A stretch of 64,000 nt of DNA from the NCBI RefSeq assembly GCF_022484225.1, contig NZ_JAKVLT010000001.1, positions 930,001 to 994,000 on the forward strand, read 5' to 3'. This stretch comes from Pseudoramibacter sp. GTDB lineage: Bacteria > Bacillota > Clostridia > Eubacteriales > Eubacteriaceae. A model generated the notes under the pieces. That model was not told the DNA's origin, did not search any database, and saw nothing but the letters and a program-made list of their open reading frames with translations. Below, piece after piece: positions 26,201 through 34,216 of this stretch. Position 1 is the first letter of the stretch. Every line of letters begins with the position of its first letter. The position numbers and the translations under genes were made by a program.

Positions 26201-26791
26201 ATGAGTATTACGTTGGTAACGGGCGGCGCCCGCAGCGGCAAGAGCCGCTACGCCGAAAAACAGGTGCTGATTTCAGAAGCGGCCGGTCACGGGCCTGTGG
26301 CTTACATCGCGACGGCCATTCCCTTTGACGACGGCATGAAGGACCGCATCGCCAAGCACCAGGCGAGACGGCCGAAACGCTGGGCGACGGTGGAGCAGTA
26401 CAAAAACTTTAGGACTTTATTGCAGCATCCGGCCTTTGCAGAAGCCCAGACCGTTTTGTTTGACTGCCTGACCGTGATGATCACCAACCAGATGATGGAT
26501 CTGGAAAAAGATTGGGATCACATTTCAATGGAACGGGCCGGCGAGATAGAAGACCAGATCTTAAAAGACACGGCCGATCTGCTGCACGCCATGGCCCTGA
26601 AAAGCGAAAGCTACATCGTCACCAACGAAGTGGGCATGGGGCTGGTGCCGGCGTACCGGATGGGCAATTTGTTCCGGGACATTGCCGGAAGGGTGAATCA
26701 GATGGTAGCCGCCGAAGCCGACCGTGTGGTCTTCTGCGTGAGCGGCATTCCCATGACGATCAAAAACAGCGGAACTTTTGAAAAAATATAA
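26201..26791 (+). CDS. cobU: Adenosylcobinamide kinase / adenosylcobinamide-phosphate guanylyltransferase CobU
   Basis: CobU phosphorylates and then guanylates adenosylcobinamide to yield GDP-cobinamide. The 196-residue protein has the P-loop GGARSGKSRYAE at residues 7-18, HQARRPKRWATVEQ with the guanylylated-His region, and VTNEVGMGLVPAYRMGN. GAGGAGAG precedes the ATG. It is the last gene of the operon and is closed by a strong terminator. The next enzyme, CobS, is not encoded in the window. Confidence 0.94.
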   Translation: MSITLVTGGARSGKSRYAEKQVLISEAAGHGPVAYIATAIPFDDGMKDRIAKHQARRPKRWATVEQYKNFRTLLQHPAFAEAQTVLFDCLTVMITNQMMDLEKDWDHISMERAGEIEDQILKDTADLLHAMALKSESYIVTNEVGMGLVPAYRMGNLFRDIAGRVNQMVAAEADRVVFCVSGIPMTIKNSGTFEKI

Positions 26792-26807
26792 GCACATAAA
26801 GCGAATG

Positions 26808-26840
26808 AGATTAACCTGCTCGGGTTAATCTTATTTTTTT
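26808..26840 (+). terminator. Terminator of the corrin operon
   Basis: A perfect 9-bp stem, AGATTAACC / GGTTAATCT, with a 6-base loop is followed by a run of T. It is the first convincing terminator after cbiA, about 21.8 kb upstream. Confidence 0.85.
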
Positions 26841-26903
26841 TGCTTTTTTATAAAATTTATTAAATGTAAATTGTTGTCAGATGCTAACATAGTGACCGTA
26901 CAC

Positions 26904-26915
26904 ATTGTATACAAT
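26904..26915. promoter_or_regulatory. GntR/FadR-type palindromic operator candidate
   Basis: ATTGTATACAAT is a perfect 12-base palindrome, 53 bases before the FAD oxidase ATG. Its TTGTATACAA core fits the GTM-KAC half-site pattern of FadR-subfamily GntR regulators, which often control lactate or glycolate oxidases. No such regulator gene lies in the window, and I cannot place a convincing promoter. Confidence 0.4.
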
Positions 26916-26968
26916 ATGGATTATAGAGAATGAAAAGAAATTGAACAAAATTTGGAAGAAGGCACACT

Positions 26969-28375
26969 ATGAAATTTAATCCGGTGACAGACGAATTGGT
27001 GCAGGCCCTGAAAGATGCTCTGGGCGAACATAAGGTCAAACAGGACCCTGATGTTCTGGAAGCGTACAAAACCGATCAGGAAGGGGATGCGAAATATCAT
27101 CACATGCCTGAACTGGTGGTTTTCCCAGAATCGACAGAAGAAGTGGCCAAAGTGGTGCGGCTCGCGAATCAGTACAAGGTGCCGATTACGCCGAGAAGCG
27201 GCGGCACTTCGGTTTCCCGCGGGGCTATTCCGATTTACCACGGCATTGTCCTGGTGCTCACGAAAATGAACCACATTCTCAAAGTGGACGGCGAAAATCT
27301 GTACGCGGTGGCTGAAAGCGGCGTTTACACTTCAGATCTTCAGAACGCGGCCAAGGCGAAGGGACTGATTTACGCCGGCGACCCGTGCTCAGCGACGAGC
27401 TGCATGATCGGCGGCAACGTCGCGACGAACGCCGGCGGCGACCGCGCCGTGAAATACGGTGTGACCCGGGATCAGATCTACGCGCTGAAAGTCGTCACCC
27501 CGACGGGAGACATCGTCACCGTCGGCAAGCGGACGAAGAAGAACGCCTGCGGCTACGCACTGGAACAGTTGCTCATCGGTTCAGAAGGGACCCTGGGCAT
27601 CATCACCGAAATCACGGTTAAACTTCTGCCCCTTCCGAAATACCGCCAGGATGTGGTCGCGGTCTTCCGGGACAACGCAAAGGCCCTGCGCCTGCCCAAC
27701 CGTCTGACCAAGGAAGGCATTGTGGCCACGAGCATGGAATACCTGGACTACAAAGCCATCAAGGCCGTCGCCGAATATCTCGATGTCACGGCACCTTTCG
27801 CTGAAGATTTCTGCGTTTACGTCATCATGACCATCGAAACTTACAACGAAGAATACATGGATCAGCAGCTGGTGACCATCGACGAAGTGTCCCGGGAAAT
27901 GGGCGCTGAAGATGTGCGCATCATCGAACCGAAATCCACGATCTGGGATCTGCGCAAGAACTTCGGCGAAGCCGCAAGGGAAGCGAGCCCGAAATATTAT
28001 CAGGAAGATTTTGTTGTGCCTTTGGACAAAATCATCGACGTCATGGAATTCATCCCGACTGTGGAAAAGAAATGCGGCATCCCGACGATCACCTGCGCCC
28101 ACATCGGCGACGGCAACATCCACACTGCGCTGATGAATTACGACTTTGACGACGACGAATGGGCGCAGAAAGTTGAAGATTTCCACGCTGAAGTCTATCC
28201 GATGGTGTACAGCGTCGGCGGCACGATGTCCGGGGAACACGGCATCGGCTACAAACGGGTGAAGGATTTTGCCAAATACACGGATCCCGCTGAACTTAAC
28301 ATGATGAAGGCCATCAAAAAAGCCCTCGACCCCAACGATATTCTGAATCCGGGGAAAATTTTTGATCTGGACTAA
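26969..28375 (+). CDS. FAD-linked oxidase, GlcD/D-lactate dehydrogenase family
   Basis: This 468-residue flavoprotein has an FAD_binding_4 domain in the first 230 residues: PRSGGTSVSRGAIP, GDPCSATSCMIGGNVATNAGG (given as the GDPC and GGNVATNAGG motifs), and KKNACGYALEQLLIGSEG. A C-terminal FAD-oxidase domain follows with HIGDGNIHTAL and GTMSGEHGIGYKR. Relatives oxidise 2-hydroxyacids such as D-lactate or glycolate. In acetogens the equivalent LctD works with an electron-transfer flavoprotein, but no etf, glcE or glcF gene is adjacent. Substrate and acceptor are therefore open. GGAAG lies before the ATG. Confidence 0.88.
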   Translation: MKFNPVTDELVQALKDALGEHKVKQDPDVLEAYKTDQEGDAKYHHMPELVVFPESTEEVAKVVRLANQYKVPITPRSGGTSVSRGAIPIYHGIVLVLTKMNHILKVDGENLYAVAESGVYTSDLQNAAKAKGLIYAGDPCSATSCMIGGNVATNAGGDRAVKYGVTRDQIYALKVVTPTGDIVTVGKRTKKNACGYALEQLLIGSEGTLGIITEITVKLLPLPKYRQDVVAVFRDNAKALRLPNRLTKEGIVATSMEYLDYKAIKAVAEYLDVTAPFAEDFCVYVIMTIETYNEEYMDQQLVTIDEVSREMGAEDVRIIEPKSTIWDLRKNFGEAAREASPKYYQEDFVVPLDKIIDVMEFIPTVEKKCGIPTITCAHIGDGNIHTALMNYDFDDDEWAQKVEDFHAEVYPMVYSVGGTMSGEHGIGYKRVKDFAKYTDPAELNMMKAIKKALDPNDILNPGKIFDLD

Positions 28376-28388
28376 CGGCTGGTTTCTT

Positions 28389-28415
28389 AAGACGCCTCAC
28401 GGGGCGTCTTTTTTT
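28389..28415 (+). terminator. Terminator after the FAD oxidase gene
   Basis: AAGACGCC / GGCGTCTT forms a perfect 8-bp stem with a 6-base loop, followed by a T-run. Confidence 0.9.
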
Positions 28416-28428
28416 GAGGGTTAAAATT

Positions 28429-28457
28429 TTGGCAGAAAAACCAGATCATGATATAAT
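28429..28457 (+). promoter_or_regulatory. Promoter of the phosphatase-ArsC fusion operon
   Basis: TTGGCA (28429-28434) and TATAAT (28452-28457) are 17 bases apart, 36 bases before the ATG. Confidence 0.75.
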
Positions 28458-28492
28458 AAATCCGTATGAACAAAGGATGAAGCAGGTGAATT

Positions 28493-29515
28493 ATGGATCA
28501 AACGACACTTTATCTCGTGCGTCACGGCACGACGGAATACAACGAAGAAATGCGACTTCAGGGGCGCAGCGATATTCCCCTGAACGATTTGGGAAAGGCC
28601 CAGGGCAGACTTTTAACCGATTATTTTAAAGATATTCCCATTGACATCGGCGTCACAGGCCCCCTGTCCCGGGCGAGACAGACTTTGGACTATATCCTCG
28701 GGGACCGGAAAGATCAGATCCCGATTATCGTCGAACCGGACATCACTGAAATTTACGGCGGCGACGCGGAAGGCCGGCGCTTTTCGGAAATCAACGTCTT
28801 TTTCCCGAAACTCCTCGATGCCATGAAAAATGACCCCAGCCGTTTCGACCCGCCCAACGGGGAATCGGGGCCTGAGGTGTACCGCCGTGTCACCCGGGCG
28901 GTGATGAAGATTTTAAAGGCGCATCCGGGGAAAACCATCGCCATGGCGTCCCACGGCTTCGCCATTGACACGTTTTTGAATTACGCAGAGGGCCATCCGG
29001 AAGATCAGATGATTTCCCGGATATTAGATAATGTGGCTGTCAGCAAATTCACGTACGACCCCGAAACGGATACCCTGAAGACCGACTACATTGGAGATAG
29101 CCACCATCTGTCTGACGAATACCGGCAGAATTACGACTGGGAAGCCCTGTCGAGGCCCCTCCCGCTGTTCGTGTATTACCCGAAATGTTCGACGTGCAGG
29201 AAGGCGAAGGCATTTCTTGACAGCTGCGGCGTGGCCTATCAGGCCCGGGACATTGTGGGCGACCGGCTGAAAGCCTCTGAACTTCTGACGCTGATGGATC
29301 GCTCAGAACTGCCGGTCCGGCGCTTTTTCAACACGTCGGGCAAGTTGTATCGGGAAATGAACCTGAAGGATAAAGTCGGCAGCATGACGTCGGAAGAAGC
29401 GGCAGACTGCCTGAGTCAAAACGGGATGTTAGTCAAGCGGCCGGTCCTGGCGCTGCCGGACCGGGTGATTCTGGGCTTTAAAGAAGACGCGTGGCGCGAT
29501 TTTTTAAAGCTGTAA
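28493..29515 (+). CDS. Histidine phosphatase (PGM-like) fused to an ArsC/Spx-like thioredoxin-fold domain
   Basis: The N-terminal part (about 1-205) is a histidine phosphatase with the phospho-acceptor motif LVRHGTTEYNEEMR and a second catalytic histidine in MASHGFAID. Relatives include CobC alpha-ribazole phosphatase and small phosphoglycerate mutases. The C-terminal part (about 225-340) begins FVYYPKCSTCRKAKAFL and matches the ArsC/YffB/Spx family, with a CxxC pair and a late VKRPVLALPD motif. No stop or frameshift separates them, so this is a true fusion in this sequence. It is the first gene of an operon with the ADH-like gene. Its substrate is unknown. Confidence 0.8.
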   Translation: MDQTTLYLVRHGTTEYNEEMRLQGRSDIPLNDLGKAQGRLLTDYFKDIPIDIGVTGPLSRARQTLDYILGDRKDQIPIIVEPDITEIYGGDAEGRRFSEINVFFPKLLDAMKNDPSRFDPPNGESGPEVYRRVTRAVMKILKAHPGKTIAMASHGFAIDTFLNYAEGHPEDQMISRILDNVAVSKFTYDPETDTLKTDYIGDSHHLSDEYRQNYDWEALSRPLPLFVYYPKCSTCRKAKAFLDSCGVAYQARDIVGDRLKASELLTLMDRSELPVRRFFNTSGKLYREMNLKDKVGSMTSEEAADCLSQNGMLVKRPVLALPDRVILGFKEDAWRDFLKL

Positions 29516-29542
29516 ATTGAAAAACATAAAGGAAATGAAACG

Positions 29543-30745
29543 ATGAAAATCAAGAAATATGCAGAGCGGCTCCCTCAGTACACCCTCAAAGCCGTGATGC
29601 CTTTTGTCAAACTGCCGAAACCGCCGATTTTGTCTGGAGTCGGCATGCTGCGCCGTTTCCCGGAAGTGATGGCGATGACAGCGGTGAAAAAAGTCTTGAT
29701 CATCTGCGACGGCGCGGTGCGCACCCAGCCTTTTATGGCACAGTTTCAGGAAGATCTCAAACGTCAGAAGATCGCGTCTGTGGTGTACGGCCGGGACGAC
29801 ATGGAACTGAAGCTTCACGACGTATACAACGCGGTGGATGTTTACTTGTCGGAATTGTGCGATGGCGTCGTCGGCGTTGGCGGCGGGTCAGCGATCGACT
29901 GTGCGAAGCTGACTGCAGCCCGGGTGACGAATACCAAACCGATTCCTAAAATGAACGGTGTGGGCCGGGTGTTTCATCGGCTGCCGCCGCTGTTCGCCGT
30001 GCCGACGGCCTTCGGCACCGGCAGCGAAGCGTCGACTGCAGCGGTGGCGCTGGACGGCGAAAACGGCCGCAAGCTCACGGTGATGGACCCGAAACTCTGC
30101 CCCCTAGCTGTGTGCCTCGATCCGAAGCTTACGGTCACCTTAAGCCCGAAGCAGACGGCGCTCATGGGGATGGAAGCTCTGACACTGGCCATCGAGGCAG
30201 ACACGGGTCTGTTCGATTCGGATGAAGTGCGCACAGATGCTTTGGATGCGACGCGGCTGATTTTTGAAAATCTGGAGGCAGCAGTCGAAGACCCCGAAGC
30301 GCTGGTGCCCCGCATGCATCTGCAGAAAGCGGCTTGCCTGTCAGGAGAAGCCTTCAGCCGGGGAGCGGCAGGCTACACCTTTATCATTTCCAATGTGCTG
30401 GCGGTGCAGTATCAGCTGCCGACGGCTGCATTAAACGCGGCGGTTCTGCCTTTGGTTTTGTCTTTCTCCAAGGAACGCTGTGCCGGAAAACTGGCGGAAT
30501 TGGCTTACAACGCCGGTTTTGGCACCGAGTGGGACGAAGATCTGCAGCTGGCAGAGGCCCTGATCGAAAGGCTGCATCAAATGAACCACACTTTTGGTAT
30601 TTCAGAGACAGTCCCGGCACTGAAGCCCGGCAATATCAGCGCCCTGGCTGACGCCGTCATCGCGGCGAAAAATCCGGCTTATCCAGTGCCGAAAATCATG
30701 GAAAAAGCGGACTGCGAGCGGCTGCTGGCTGCCTTATTGGATTAA
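29543..30745 (+). CDS. Iron-containing alcohol dehydrogenase family protein lacking canonical metal ligands
   Basis: This 400-residue protein has the fold markers of group III alcohol dehydrogenases: VGVGGGSAIDCAKL for NAD(P) binding and AVPTAFGTGSEAS. At the usual metal-ligand motifs it differs: GMDALTH is here GMEALTL, the GYVHAMAH-type motif is GYTFIISN, and PHGxxNA is PTAALNA. Thus the Asp and three His ligands all appear replaced. Activity may be lost or altered. It follows the fusion phosphatase gene by 27 bases and probably shares its promoter. A strong terminator follows. Confidence 0.8.
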   Translation: MKIKKYAERLPQYTLKAVMPFVKLPKPPILSGVGMLRRFPEVMAMTAVKKVLIICDGAVRTQPFMAQFQEDLKRQKIASVVYGRDDMELKLHDVYNAVDVYLSELCDGVVGVGGGSAIDCAKLTAARVTNTKPIPKMNGVGRVFHRLPPLFAVPTAFGTGSEASTAAVALDGENGRKLTVMDPKLCPLAVCLDPKLTVTLSPKQTALMGMEALTLAIEADTGLFDSDEVRTDALDATRLIFENLEAAVEDPEALVPRMHLQKAACLSGEAFSRGAAGYTFIISNVLAVQYQLPTAALNAAVLPLVLSFSKERCAGKLAELAYNAGFGTEWDEDLQLAEALIERLHQMNHTFGISETVPALKPGNISALADAVIAAKNPAYPVPKIMEKADCERLLAALLD

Positions 30746-30760
30746 GGTCAAAGACGAATG

Positions 30761-30791
30761 TGCTGAAGGCAACAGGCCTTCAGCATTTTTT
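30761..30791 (+). terminator. Terminator after the ADH-like gene
   Basis: TGCTGAAGGC / GCCTTCAGCA forms a perfect 10-bp stem with a 5-base loop, followed by a T-run. Confidence 0.87.
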
Positions 30792-30811
30792 ATGGAAAGT
30801 CAAAGATTATA

Positions 30812-30820
30812 TGTTATAAT
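30812..30820 (+). promoter_or_regulatory. Extended -10 promoter for the lipid kinase gene
   Basis: TGTTATAAT is a perfect extended -10, 40 bases before the ATG. A second TATAAT lies at 30847-30852, closer to the start. No good -35 fits either. Confidence 0.45.
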
Positions 30821-30859
30821 TTTAAAAATTCTGTAAATAGGAATCGTATAATACATAAA

Positions 30860-31816
30860 ATGGAACGAAAAAAACTTTTAATTTTAATGAACGGCGTCGC
30901 GGGAACAGGGCTGGCCAATACCCACGCACTCGATATTATTGCGGCTTTTGCCCGGGAAGGGTGCGAGTCGACAGTTTATCCTATCCTGCCCTCTGAAGGC
31001 CTGACGGCAGAGAAAATTCTCGAAGAAGTGGACGGCCGGTTTGACCTGGTTGTGTGCATCGGCGGAGACGGCACGCTCAACCACGCGATTAATGGGATGA
31101 TGCACATGCACCATCGTCCAGTTCTCGGGTATATTCCAAGCGGAAGCACCAACGACTTTGCGAAGGGCATCGGGATTCCGGCCGACCTCATGGCTCAGTG
31201 CAAGACCATCGCGGGACACAACAGCGAACATTACGACATTGGCCGCCTCAATGACCGGTATTTCAATTATATCGCCGCCTTTGGCGCCTTCACGTCCATT
31301 TCTTACGACACGAGCCAGACCTTTAAGAACGCGATCGGCCACGCGGCGTACATGATCAAGGCCATCATGAGTATTCCCCAAAATTTCAGATACTCCTGTC
31401 ATCTGACCATGACCCACGACGGGGTCACCGAAGAGCGGGACGCTTTGTTCGGCTGCATTTCGAATACGACCAGCATGGGCGGCTTTGAAATGCCTTTTTC
31501 AGAACACGTCAAGCTCTCAGACGGCATTTTTGAAGTCATGATCATTAAAACCCCGCCGATGTGGATTGAAATCAATCAGATTTTGACGGCGCTGCTGTCC
31601 GGCAATACGAACAATCCCTATATCGAAGTATTCCAGACCCGGGAAATCACCTTTGACATGGACGAAGAAACGGCGTGGACCGTCGACGGTGAATACGGCG
31701 GCAGCTACAAGCACGCAGCCGTCAATGTGGAACACAAGGCCATCGAAATCATGCTGCCGACCCCCGACGAAAAGGAAAAGATGGACGCAGCCAGCCAGCC
31801 GATTTTTCCGGAATAA
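30860..31816 (+). CDS. Diacylglycerol kinase family lipid kinase (DagK/YegS-like)
   Basis: The 318-residue protein has the catalytic glycine-rich loop in VVCIGGDGTLNHAINGMM (about residues 63-80) and the SGSTNDFAKGIGIP motif, both typical of the DAGK_cat family. The C-terminal beta-rich lobe contains WTVDGEYGG. Such enzymes phosphorylate diacylglycerol or related lipids at the membrane to recycle it to phosphatidate. No membrane span is predicted, so it would be peripheral. The ATG lacks a strong ribosome site, which suggests a short leader. It precedes a DUF1858 gene by 33 bases. Confidence 0.85.
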   Translation: MERKKLLILMNGVAGTGLANTHALDIIAAFAREGCESTVYPILPSEGLTAEKILEEVDGRFDLVVCIGGDGTLNHAINGMMHMHHRPVLGYIPSGSTNDFAKGIGIPADLMAQCKTIAGHNSEHYDIGRLNDRYFNYIAAFGAFTSISYDTSQTFKNAIGHAAYMIKAIMSIPQNFRYSCHLTMTHDGVTEERDALFGCISNTTSMGGFEMPFSEHVKLSDGIFEVMIIKTPPMWIEINQILTALLSGNTNNPYIEVFQTREITFDMDEETAWTVDGEYGGSYKHAAVNVEHKAIEIMLPTPDEKEKMDAASQPIFPE

Positions 31817-31849
31817 AGACGAAGTGAGAAGGAGAGAAAAAGAGAGAAC

Positions 31850-32203
31850 ATGAATCCAGACGAAATCAAAAAGATATTTGAAAAATCCCAAAAAGATCAC
31901 GAGCAGTTTGAAGAAAATCAGAAGCGCCGCATGATGGTCCAGGCGGCAAAGGAAGTGGCCCCGTCCCAGGGCGGCGCGGTCACGACCGACATGCGGGTTG
32001 CCGAAATTTTAGAGGTGCATCCGTCCGCAGCGGAATACCTCGTTGAGGATTGGAATCTGGCCTGCATCAGCTGCCCGGCCTCCCAGACCGAAACCCTGGC
32101 TCAGGCGGCCCAGGTGCACGGCCTGGACGGCGAGGAAGTGTGCGCGGCTTTAAACGATTTTTTAGAAGACACCGCGATGATCCAGGCAGAAGAAATCGTG
32201 TAA
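31850..32203 (+). CDS. DUF1858 domain-containing protein
   Basis: This 117-residue protein has a charged N-terminal helix (about 1-40). A DUF1858 domain follows: TTDMRVAEILEVHPSAAEYL and then ACISCPASQTETLAQAA. The CxxC pair in CISCP is the conserved feature of the family, which occurs alone or fused to hybrid-cluster and hydroxylamine-reductase-type proteins. A small-molecule or redox role is possible but unproven. It is co-transcribed with the lipid kinase and ends at a bidirectional terminator. Confidence 0.8.
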   Translation: MNPDEIKKIFEKSQKDHEQFEENQKRRMMVQAAKEVAPSQGGAVTTDMRVAEILEVHPSAAEYLVEDWNLACISCPASQTETLAQAAQVHGLDGEEVCAALNDFLEDTAMIQAEEIV

Positions 32204-32205
32204 TC

Positions 32206-32237
32206 AAAAAAAGAAGACCTTTTGGTCTTCTTTTTTT
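32206..32237. terminator. Bidirectional terminator between the DUF1858 and P1B-ATPase genes
   Basis: AAGAAGACC / GGTCTTCTT has a 4-base T loop, with A-run upstream and T-run downstream. It can stop transcription from both convergent genes. Confidence 0.87.
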
Positions 32238-32242
32238 GATGA

Positions 32243-34099
32243 TCAGGCATAATCGTGCTTTTTCCGGAGGAGCAAGGCCGCGTTGATGACCACGAAAACA
32301 GAGCCGCAGTTGTGCCACAGGGCACCGGTGATCGGCACGAGAAGGCCGAGTCCCGAGAGGACGATGGCCGTGAAGTTTAAGATCATTGCGACCACGATGT
32401 TCTGCTTGATTTTTCGCATGCATTGGTGGGACATGTCGAACAGCCCCAAAAGGCCTTTCAAATCATCGCTGACGAGGACTGCACTGGCGGATTCGACGGC
32501 GATATCGGAGCCGATGCTCCCCATGGCGATGCCGGCGTAGGCGGAGGACAGGGCCAGCGCATCGTTGATGCCGTCGCCGGTCATGGCGACGTGGTGCCCT
32601 TTTTCGGCCATGTCTTTGAGATAGGCCATTTTGTCTCCGGGCATGAGTTCGCTGTGTACCTCGTCGATGCCCACGGCTTCGGCAATTTTTTCGGCGATGG
32701 TCTGACGGTCGCCAGTGAGCATCACCGGATGGAGGCCGAGGTTTTTCAGGGCGGCGACTGTGGTTTTGGCTTCTTCCCGAATGGGGTCTGCGAGGGCGAT
32801 GAGCCCGACGGGTTCTCCTGAGACGGCGACGGCGATGGGCGTGGAGCCCGACGCGACGATGCGCCTCGATTCGGCCTGAACAGCGTCTGAAGGGAAGAGG
32901 GAAGCCTTGCCCACTAAAACCGTCTGGCCGTCAATTTCAGCCTGAATGCCTTCGCCCTGGCGCACTTCAGCTTTTTCACAGGAAAGCAGTGCATCTTCTG
33001 TACGCTTGTGATAAGCAGCGACGATGGCTTTGCCGAAGGGATGTTCGGAATAATGTTCGACAGAGGCTGCGAGTTTGAGCAGCGCTTCTTCAGTGCGGCC
33101 GGAGTCGAGGGAGACGATTTCAGTGACCGCCGGATGTCCTTGGGTCAGGGTGCCGGTTTTATCAAAGGCGATGGTGTCGACACCGGAGAGGCGTTCGAGG
33201 GCGTCGCCGCTTTTGACGAGAATGCCGTAATGGGTCAAGTTGCCGATGGCCGCTGCGACAGCAGTGGGCGTTGCGAGGACAAAGGCGCAGGGGCAGAAGA
33301 CGACGAGCACTGTCACGGCACGGCTGAACATACCTGTCAGCAGACCGACGGCGACGGCACAGCCCAAAGCGACGAGCACCATCCAGGTTGCCCATTTGTC
33401 GGCCAGACTGACGATAGGCGCCTTGTTGGCGTCGGCTTCCTTGGCCAGGTTGATCATCCGCTGGAGGGTGGAGTCGCCGCTGACCTTGTCCACGCGCATT
33501 TGAATGGGGTGGGCCTGGTTGATGGTGCCGCTGAGGAGTTCATCTCCGGTTTCTTTTTCGACAGGCACCGATTCGCCGGTCATGGCCGCCTGATTGACGC
33601 TGGTCTGTCCGGAAGTCAGGACGCCGTCCACCGGAATGGTTTCGCCGGCCAGAATCGACAAGGTATCGCCGACGGCGATGGCTTCGACAGGCACGACTTT
33701 TTCCACGCCGTCTTTGACGACGCGGGCGACCTTCGGAGTCAGATTGATGAGGGCGGAAATGCCCTGGCGTGCGCGGTCTGAAGTGTAGTCTTCAAGGAGC
33801 GAGCCGATCTGCATGATGAAGGCGACTTCGCCGGCAGCGAACCATTCTTTGGTGAACAGGGAAGCCAACAGGGCTAGGGTGACGAGGAGATCCGCCGTGA
33901 TGTCGAATTTAGTCACCAGGGCAACGGCCGCGCCGACGATAATGGGGATGCCGCAGAGGACGGCGGCGATCCAGGCGGGATCAAAAACAGAAAACAGCGG
34001 GTGAAAATGGTTAATGAGACTTAAGGCCAATGCGATGCCCGAGGCGATGACACAGACGAGGGTCGGCTTCGGTTCATTGGTCAGCCATTTTTTGATCAT
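32243..34099 (-). CDS. P1B-type heavy-metal translocating ATPase
   Basis: The 618-residue pump has the phosphorylation motif DKTGTLTQG, the HP dipeptide in HPFGKAIV, the TGDGINDALAL hinge, and the transmembrane metal site FCPCAFVLATPTA. The last span ends HNCGSVFVVINAALLL. There is no N-terminal heavy-metal-associated domain or CxxC; the protein goes straight into membrane helices. The CPC motif fits soft or transition metals, but the HN-GS form of the last helix is neither the copper nor the zinc/cadmium standard, so I leave the metal open. GGAGGAAAC precedes the ATG. It is divergent from a TetR gene. Confidence 0.9.
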   Translation of the reverse strand: MIKKWLTNEPKPTLVCVIASGIALALSLINHFHPLFSVFDPAWIAAVLCGIPIIVGAAVALVTKFDITADLLVTLALLASLFTKEWFAAGEVAFIMQIGSLLEDYTSDRARQGISALINLTPKVARVVKDGVEKVVPVEAIAVGDTLSILAGETIPVDGVLTSGQTSVNQAAMTGESVPVEKETGDELLSGTINQAHPIQMRVDKVSGDSTLQRMINLAKEADANKAPIVSLADKWATWMVLVALGCAVAVGLLTGMFSRAVTVLVVFCPCAFVLATPTAVAAAIGNLTHYGILVKSGDALERLSGVDTIAFDKTGTLTQGHPAVTEIVSLDSGRTEEALLKLAASVEHYSEHPFGKAIVAAYHKRTEDALLSCEKAEVRQGEGIQAEIDGQTVLVGKASLFPSDAVQAESRRIVASGSTPIAVAVSGEPVGLIALADPIREEAKTTVAALKNLGLHPVMLTGDRQTIAEKIAEAVGIDEVHSELMPGDKMAYLKDMAEKGHHVAMTGDGINDALALSSAYAGIAMGSIGSDIAVESASAVLVSDDLKGLLGLFDMSHQCMRKIKQNIVVAMILNFTAIVLSGLGLLVPITGALWHNCGSVFVVINAALLLRKKHDYA

Positions 34100-34180
34100 G
34101 GTGTTTCCTCCAATCTTTATGCTTTGAATTTATTGTAAAATAAAGAGGAATTCGTTAAAATAAATAAAATCAGCACATTA

Positions 34181-34191
34181 TCCGATACGGA
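34181..34191. promoter_or_regulatory. Small palindrome between the metal ATPase and TetR genes
   Basis: TCCGATACGGA is an inverted repeat with 4-base arms and a 3-base spacer in the 117-base divergent intergenic region. It could be a TetR operator, but the arms are short. Confidence 0.25.
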
Positions 34192-34216
34192 ACAAAAAGC
34201 CGATTTTGTTTATAGA

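Noticed and set aside
28493..29100. Phosphatase domain as the missing CobC of the B12 pathway
   Set aside because: It is separated from the corrin operon by a terminator and another gene, has its own promoter, and the fused ArsC-like domain is not known in CobC. It remains possible but unsupported.
31190..32203. DUF1858 protein as part of a hybrid-cluster protein
   Set aside because: The domain ends the 117-residue protein and no hybrid-cluster gene is adjacent; only the domain name can be supported.
33008..33781. Long plus-strand ORF of 257 codons across the P1B ATPase
   Set aside because: It is antisense to a clear ATPase with all motifs intact, has a Gly/Asp-rich composition expected from a reverse frame, and lacks a ribosome site.
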